Positions 59,747 through 64,000 of a DNA stretch of 64,000 nucleotides are shown here, piece by piece; position 1 is the stretch's first letter, and every line of letters starts with the position of its first letter. Source of the stretch: JAAFJM01 sp964529175 (lineage in GTDB: Bacteria; Bacteroidota; Bacteroidia; UKL13-3); assembly GCA_964529175.1 (NCBI GenBank), contig CAZGVO010000009.1:1-64000 (forward strand). The letters are read 5' to 3'. The notes beneath the pieces were generated by a model that saw only the letters and a program-made list of their open reading frames with translations, searched no databases and was not told the origin of the DNA. Made by a program: the position numbers and the translations under genes.

Positions 59747-60013
59747 CATTTAAAAAAAGTTTGCGAGCTAGCCAAAATTGATGAAGAGGTTACGCTTAAA
59801 AGGCAAAGCGGTTCACAAGTTATAACCCAAACAAAACCGAAATATGATTGGGTTGGATGGAAGTCGGGAAGGAGAACGTTTATTACTGGTAAATTACTGG
59901 ATAAAGCTTTCACTGAAGCAGTGGCTTTTGTTGTAGGACATACAAAAACATCCACTACAGCTAAATACCCTTACGCAAGTCCAGACCAAATGGTTGAATT
60001 ACTCTATAAATAA
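59747..60013 (+). pseudogene. C-terminal remnant of a tyrosine-recombinase integrase
   Basis: The + strand frame of 88 codons, with no start codon, translates to a C-terminal integrase end: HLKKVCELAKIDEEVTLKR, then TKPKYDWVGWKSGRRTFITGKLL and VVGHTKTSTTAKYPYASPDQMVELL. This matches in order the end of Bacteroidota phage/transposon integrases: K-YE-like linker, GRRTF (second Arg retained, His replaced by Lys), GH motif, catalytic Tyr region (K-Y-P-Y). An in-frame TAA at 59744 and recognisable residues before it (PYLIIYDKSL) show decay. It is a dead remnant of an inserted element. No direct repeats bounding an element were identified. Confidence 0.82.
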
Positions 60014-60441
60014 TTTGATTTTTTAGCAGCTTTTAATTGTTTTTTGTGATAATTGTTGACTATTTTTTTGTTTGTATAAACTTTTTTTGAATGTCAAAAA
60101 TTAAATTAGTTGCATATTTACCTATGATTCTTACGAATTGTTGCGAATGAAAGCTACGGATTGTTACGAATTTAAGGGCTAAAGAATCATATATGACTCC
60201 AAATATGGAACATAATACAACTTCAATCAACTATTTTATTGGCATAACTACTTTTAATAATTGTAACAATTAATTAGTAGAATAATTCAATATTTATTTA
60301 CTTTTAAAGTAACTAAATATTATTTAAATCGATATTTATTTATAAAAAACCGCTCAAGCATCAAAATTAGCGCTTAATAGTTCTAAATTTTGTGCTTAAT
60401 TCAAATAGTTTGTTTCAATTATAAATTGCTTTAAAATTAGC
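60014..60441. other. Gene-free AT-rich spacer with direct repeats
   Basis: 428 bases without a gene. Two 17-base direct repeats, TACGAATTGTTGCGAAT at 60132-60148 and TACGGATTGTTACGAAT at 60156-60172 (15 of 17 identical, 24-base spacing), lie between a 9-base inverted repeat ATGATTCTT (60124-60132) and AAGAATCAT (60182-60190). They may be protein-binding sites or an att-like site left by the adjacent integrase. The rest is low-complexity AT-rich sequence. Confidence 0.5.
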
Positions 60442-60894
60442 TTACTTGGGCTGAGTAGCTTTAATGGCCATTACGTATTTATAAACAGCATCCTTTTGTT
60501 CGTTCGATATTTTAGCCCTTATTGCCATATCATCTACTATAATTTTCCATTTCGGTTCACTATACACATAAATATTTAAAGCATCGTGACATTTTATACA
60601 AGCACCCTCTGTGTAAATAGCATGACCATATTTTAACTGTTGTAAAGTGGTCTCTTTATATTGTAATTGAATGGCTTTTAACTCTTCATTTCCTGGTTCA
60701 TAAATTCCATTTTGGGATTTCAATAAAAAAGTATTTGACGCTTTAGGGGTGTTGGGTGTGGCTAAACTTTTAGATGAATCTAGAGTATAAGTTTGAGGGG
60801 AAGGAGCAGAGGTTGTTATGTTCTTCTTCATGGTGCTACACGCAACTATAATAATTATTACAATTGCTATAAAAGTTACTTTGTGTGTTTTCAT
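60442..60894 (-). CDS. Lipoprotein cytochrome c, monoheme
   Basis: A 150-residue lipoprotein (lipobox IIIVACSTM, Cys19) with one heme-binding CIKCH motif (Cys99, Cys102, His103) and Met123 as likely axial ligand. Between them a Ser/Pro/Thr-rich linker spans residues 25-60, holding the heme domain away from the membrane. Acts as a periplasmic-facing electron carrier. The adjacent genes do not reveal its redox partner. Confidence 0.8.
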   Translation of the reverse strand: MKTHKVTFIAIVIIIIVACSTMKKNITTSAPSPQTYTLDSSKSLATPNTPKASNTFLLKSQNGIYEPGNEELKAIQLQYKETTLQQLKYGHAIYTEGACIKCHDALNIYVYSEPKWKIIVDDMAIRAKISNEQKDAVYKYVMAIKATQPK

Positions 60895-60961
60895 TTTTTT
60901 ATGATTATTATATTTTTAAATATTTTATATCGTTTTTTTAGGTTAATTATTTTTACCTCGT

Positions 60962-61762
60962 TTAACAGCCTCCTCCACCAAATGGAATAATAAACTCTTG
61001 TTTCACTTTTATTCCTTTCGAATTTTTGGCTGGTTTCCATTTTGGCATTTTATTAATTGCTTCAAGTAATAATTGATCTATTTTTACATCAGATGAGGTG
61101 TTAATTATTTTACTATTTACTACTTTACCCTCTTCGTTAATCGTGAATTTTAAACTGGTTTGTCTAATTTTATCAGTGTTACCTTTTTGAGTAATTTTAT
61201 TAAAAAAATTATCATTTAAGAAGGCCGATATTTGTTTAAAACCTCCTGGAAACTCTGCTTCCATTGCTGGAACTATTGTAATGGAATATTTCCCCTCCAT
61301 TATTTTTTTATAAATATCGGCAGTGTCAAAATTTTTGTTTTTAAGTTTGAACTTTATTTTTATTTGAACATCTGAACCCAAATCAGCATTCATTAAAGCA
61401 CTTTTTTGTTCTTTAGTCAATTTATCACTGGTACTTTTATAGGTTGTCAATTTGCCATTGTAAGTAGTTACTATTTCTAAAGAAAGGTAATCAACTACCA
61501 TATTATAACCGCCAAGTGGAAACAAATAACAACCCAATGCATAATCTATTTTTCTTTTTTTTTCTAGTTCATTGCGTTGATTATTGGGCATTGCTAAATG
61601 ACGCCAAAATTGAGGAGAAATATCCGTAATAGAATTTACTTCATTCAATTTTTCTTGTTGAATGGTTGGAGTAAATCTTCCATTGTATTCAAACTTTGAA
61701 TTTTGGGAAAATCCTAAATTCATAAATAAAAATAAAAGTAGTGTGATGGTGTAGTTTTTCAT
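60962..61762 (-). CDS. Secreted protein with TonB C-terminal domain
   Basis: 266 residues with signal peptide (TITLLLFLFMNLGFSQ) and no membrane anchor. The N-terminal two thirds are unassigned (a beta-rich region with VTTYNGKLTTYKSTSD). The C-terminal 90 residues follow the TonB pattern: EFPGGFKQISAFLNDNFF, LKFTINEEGKVVNSKIINTSSDVKIDQLLLEAINKMPKWKP (in part) and FIIPFGGGGC. Such detached TonB domains are common in Bacteroidota. The start is ATG at 61762; TTG at 61786 is the end of a TACTTTTG promoter box. Confidence 0.82.
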   Translation of the reverse strand: MKNYTITLLLFLFMNLGFSQNSKFEYNGRFTPTIQQEKLNEVNSITDISPQFWRHLAMPNNQRNELEKKRKIDYALGCYLFPLGGYNMVVDYLSLEIVTTYNGKLTTYKSTSDKLTKEQKSALMNADLGSDVQIKIKFKLKNKNFDTADIYKKIMEGKYSITIVPAMEAEFPGGFKQISAFLNDNFFNKITQKGNTDKIRQTSLKFTINEEGKVVNSKIINTSSDVKIDQLLLEAINKMPKWKPAKNSKGIKVKQEFIIPFGGGGC

Positions 61763-61783
61763 TTTATAATTTAATTGATGAAA

Positions 61784-61791
61784 CAAAAGTA
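61784..61791 (-). promoter_or_regulatory. -7 box for the TonB-domain gene
   Basis: Minus strand TACTTTTG, a full TAnnTTTG match, 21 bases before ATG 61762; lies in the shared gap with the divergent histidine-kinase gene. Confidence 0.5.
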
Positions 61792-61877
61792 AATTATATA
61801 AAAAAGCCTTCGTGTTACTGAGAAGTTATTGCTTTGTTATTGACTTGTTAATGCTATTATTTACCCTATAAAATGGC

Positions 61878-61885
61878 TAATTTTG
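61878..61885 (+). promoter_or_regulatory. -7 box for the kinase/regulator pair
   Basis: TAATTTTG matches TAnnTTTG and lies 9 bases before the ATG at 61895, implying a very short leader. The TTG it ends in is a spurious alternative start. Confidence 0.5.
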
Positions 61886-61894
61886 AACATTCCA

Positions 61895-63142
61895 ATGAAA
61901 CAACATCGAACCAAAATATTCATCGTCATTTCTTCTATTTCCTTAATAATTTTGTTAGTTATTCAAGTGAATTGGATATTGCATACAGCTAAAATAAAAG
62001 AAGATCTGTTTAATGAAAAGGCCAATATGGTTCTTTCTAAAACAACTGAAGCTATTCGTTCCGATGAACAAGCATGCAAGGAAATAGGTGCTTGTGCTGT
62101 AGAAAATGATGAGGGAGTGGCTGCTAAATTAGGTAAAAACGAAATTCATAAAATAGATTCCCTATTTAATTATTATATGAAATTCTATAATTTTTACATT
62201 GATTATACTTTTGAAGTGGTAAAACCAAAGGTTAAATCTAATAATGAAACAGGGTTTTCGAATCATATATTTAATAAACCCTTGCAAAATTTAGCAGGAA
62301 ATAATGGCGTTGAATTGAAACTAATTTTTCCAGAAAAAAAGCAATTTATCATGGCTGAAATGGGCACCCTATTTATTACTTCTGTGATCCTAATTCTCAT
62401 TGTATTTGTGCTGTTTTGGCGAACCATTTTATCATTGCTAAAAGAGAAAAAAATATGGGAGCATACCACAGACTTCTTGAATAACATGACTCACGAATTT
62501 AAAACACCTTTAACAAACATAGCTTTAGCTAGTAAAATGCTTATGAAGGATTCAACCAATAAGCAACCTGATAAAATAAAACATTATTCCGAAATTATAC
62601 TCGAAGAAAATGAGAAATTAAACTTACAAATAGAGCAAGTTTTAAGCATGACAGCGCTAGAAAGAGGTGAAATTCCTTTACAAAAAATGGAACTAGATTT
62701 TCATCAGTTAATCAATGATGCTTTAAAATATATAGGTATACAAATTGAGAACCAACAAGGAAATATAAAATTAAATTTGTTAGCTGAAATATTTGTAATA
62801 TTGGGCGATAAAACACATCTTACCAATACTTTATGTAACCTGATTGACAATGCTATCAAGTACGCTAAAGAAAAACCAGACATAACCATTTCCACTTACA
62901 ACAGGGGTAAGTTTTTAGTGATGGAGGTTTCAGATAATGGAATTGGTATAGAAAAAAAATATCAAAAAAAAGTGTTCGATAAATTTTTTAGGATTCCAAC
63001 CGGAGATATACATAATGTAAAAGGATTTGGGTTAGGTTTAGCTTATGTAAAAAAGATTGTTGAAATCCATCAAGGAGTAATTGAAATAAAAAGCGAACCC
63101 AATAAAGGAACAATATTTACCATTTCATTGCCCAATGTTTAA
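61895..63142 (+). CDS. Sensor histidine kinase
   Basis: A two-component sensor with TM1 (about 7-30), a periplasmic domain of about 120 residues, TM2 (about 155-180), then HisKA with phosphoacceptor His near residue 200 (NNMTHEFKTPLTNIALASKM) and an HATPase_c domain (LCNLIDNAIKYA, VSDNGIGIE, GFGLGLAYVKKI). No HAMP domain is visible. 415 residues from the ATG. The RR gene overlaps its 3' end by 8 bases. Stimulus unknown. Confidence 0.95.
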   Translation: MKQHRTKIFIVISSISLIILLVIQVNWILHTAKIKEDLFNEKANMVLSKTTEAIRSDEQACKEIGACAVENDEGVAAKLGKNEIHKIDSLFNYYMKFYNFYIDYTFEVVKPKVKSNNETGFSNHIFNKPLQNLAGNNGVELKLIFPEKKQFIMAEMGTLFITSVILILIVFVLFWRTILSLLKEKKIWEHTTDFLNNMTHEFKTPLTNIALASKMLMKDSTNKQPDKIKHYSEIILEENEKLNLQIEQVLSMTALERGEIPLQKMELDFHQLINDALKYIGIQIENQQGNIKLNLLAEIFVILGDKTHLTNTLCNLIDNAIKYAKEKPDITISTYNRGKFLVMEVSDNGIGIEKKYQKKVFDKFFRIPTGDIHNVKGFGLGLAYVKKIVEIHQGVIEIKSEPNKGTIFTISLPNV

Positions 63143-63836
63143 AGAAAAACACCGCATATTATTAGCAGAAGATGACCTTAACTTAGGAATACTTTTGGTT
63201 GATTATTTAGAAACTGCTAGTTTTGAAATAATACTTTGTAGAGATGGAGAGTTGGCTTTAAAAACATTCCAAGTTAACCGTTTTGACTTATGCCTTTTAG
63301 ATGTAATGATGCCAAAAATGGATGGATTTACCTTAGCTAATGAAATCAGAATAATTGACAAAAACATACCCATTATTTTTATTACTGCAAAATCTTTAAA
63401 ACAAGATAAATTAAAAGGTTACAACTTGGGGGCGGATGATTACATTACCAAACCATTTGATGAAGAAGAATTGCATTGGAAAATAAAAGCGGTTATTCGT
63501 AGAATCAAGGAAAATAAAGAGGAAAGTCAGTCGGAAGTTATTTCAATAGGCAAGTATCTATTTGACTTTAATAATCAGTCTTTATCCTTAAATGGTCTTA
63601 CAAAAAGAATCACAGAAAAAGAAAGTGATATCCTTAATTATTTATACAGGAACAGAAACAAGGTTTTAAAACGAGAAGATATTTTAAAGGAATTATGGGG
63701 AGAAAATGATTATTTTTTAGGCAGAAGTTTAGATGTTTTTATTACTAAAATACGCAAATACATAAAAGATGATTCCAATTTAAGTATTGAGAATGTATTT
63801 GGAGTTGGGTTTATATTTAATACTCCAAATAAATAA
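63135..63836 (+). CDS. OmpR/PhoB-type response regulator
   Basis: A 233-residue DNA-binding response regulator. Receiver: acidic pair in LLAEDD (residues 9-14), phosphoacceptor Asp56 in LLDVMMPKMDG, Thr in FITAKS, Lys in TKPFD. Then a winged-helix (ITEKESDILNYLYRNRNKVLKREDILKELWG, RSLDVFITKIRKYI). Partner of the upstream kinase. Likely targets include the divergent TonB-domain gene; that is inference. Confidence 0.96.
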   Translation: MFKEKHRILLAEDDLNLGILLVDYLETASFEIILCRDGELALKTFQVNRFDLCLLDVMMPKMDGFTLANEIRIIDKNIPIIFITAKSLKQDKLKGYNLGADDYITKPFDEEELHWKIKAVIRRIKENKEESQSEVISIGKYLFDFNNQSLSLNGLTKRITEKESDILNYLYRNRNKVLKREDILKELWGENDYFLGRSLDVFITKIRKYIKDDSNLSIENVFGVGFIFNTPNK

Positions 63837-63837
63837 T

Positions 63838-64000
63838 TTTTCTACTCTAAATTTTTGCGGAAAAGAACAAACGGCTTTACCTTATCGAGAACAAAAGCAT
63901 GGAATGTTTACTTATTTTTTATTGAAAAAATTACAAGAATCGAAAGGTGATCTAAAATACTTAGATTTATACATTTACTTGAAATGTGAAGTTTCTCTCG
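63838..64000 (+). pseudogene. C-terminal fragment of a caspase-family (peptidase C14) gene
   Basis: The frame starting at 63838 and open to the right edge reads FSTLNFCGKEQTALPYREQKHGMFTYFLLKKLQESKGDLKY (written in parts in the findings). It corresponds to the last part of the caspase domain in Bacteroidota metacaspase-like proteins (PYxEQKHGLFTYFLLKKLQE). The catalytic His and Cys parts are absent and no start codon lies in reach except inside the regulator gene, so this is a 5'-truncated remnant beginning 2 bases after the regulator stop. It runs out of the window. Confidence 0.75.

Noticed and set aside
59728..59955. Minus-strand reading frame of 75 residues
   Set aside because: It is the shadow of the integrase remnant on the plus strand, whose translation has the recombinase motifs; the minus frame has none.
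60193..60270. 26-codon frame ATGACTCCAAAT...
   Set aside because: Very short, no ribosome or promoter signal, and no recognisable sequence.

Overview
The window is a 64 kb piece of an AT-rich Bacteroidota chromosome. Evidence: type IX secretion (T9SS) C-terminal sorting domains on two secreted proteins, the phylum-typical order bamD–rpoZ–coaBC–DUF4835, an Omp28-type lipoprotein, a GH92 mannosidase, promoters of the TTTG / TAnnTTTG type, and almost no Shine-Dalgarno sequences. Order or genus cannot be fixed from the sequence alone; a non-Bacteroidales lineage (Chitinophagia, Sphingobacteriia or Flavobacteriia-like) is my guess.

Layout. 0-13 kb: the 3' part of a large T9SS surface protein, then housekeeping and cofactor genes (Ppx/GppA phosphatase, Maf, Ldh2-type dehydrogenase, a BI-1 membrane protein, queG, an outer-membrane protein, a YwqK/MORN-vWA fusion, gmhB, a GT2 glycosyltransferase, nadC, xerD, DUF4159). 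13-21 kb: Omp28-like lipoprotein, rnhB, TPR protein, etfB/etfA, an SdpI-like membrane protein between two near-identical terminators, rlmD, folK, a T9SS cargo protein. 21-28 kb: Uma2 nuclease-fold protein, photolyase/cryptochrome divergent from DUF2805 and DUF2256 genes, an AAA_14/DUF4143 ATPase and a GH92 glycosidase. 28-41 kb: DUF4835-coaBC-rpoZ-bamD, NlpC/P60 hydrolase, an amino-acid permease with a PAS-DHp protein, metF, a conserved unknown, fbp, yraN, an HMG-CoA-lyase-like gene, a GNAT, two tandem paralogous lipoproteins, rluF. 41-59 kb: TPR/CsgG-like lipoprotein, PstS-like protein, GlcD-type oxidase, mazG, rpsF-rpsR-rplI, tRNA-Arg(TCT), sbcD-sbcC, rnr, topA, trxB. 59-64 kb: a more plastic end with a decayed tyrosine-recombinase remnant, a lipoprotein cytochrome c, a TonB-C-domain protein divergent from a histidine kinase/response-regulator pair, and the decapitated tail of a caspase-family gene at the right edge.

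Most genes are core metabolism or information processing. The interesting signal lies mainly between genes. (i) Imperfect tandem repeats with a 7-bp or 8-bp period, built from several different unit sequences, sit in many spacers, often beginning on a TAG stop codon or ending just before a start codon; small palindromic (REP-like) elements interrupt some of them. (ii) In a genome that otherwise lacks Shine-Dalgarno sequences, rpsR (bS18) and rplI have strong ones. bS6 and bS18 are proteins known to help hide the anti-Shine-Dalgarno in this phylum, which suggests autogenous control. (iii) Two gene remnants, integrase and caspase, are too broken for ordinary gene calling. (iv) The photolyase/DUF2805/DUF2256 set, the YwqK-vWA fusion and the orphan PAS-DHp protein are the best candidates for under-described protein function. 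I saw no CRISPR array, complete mobile element or complete known defence system.
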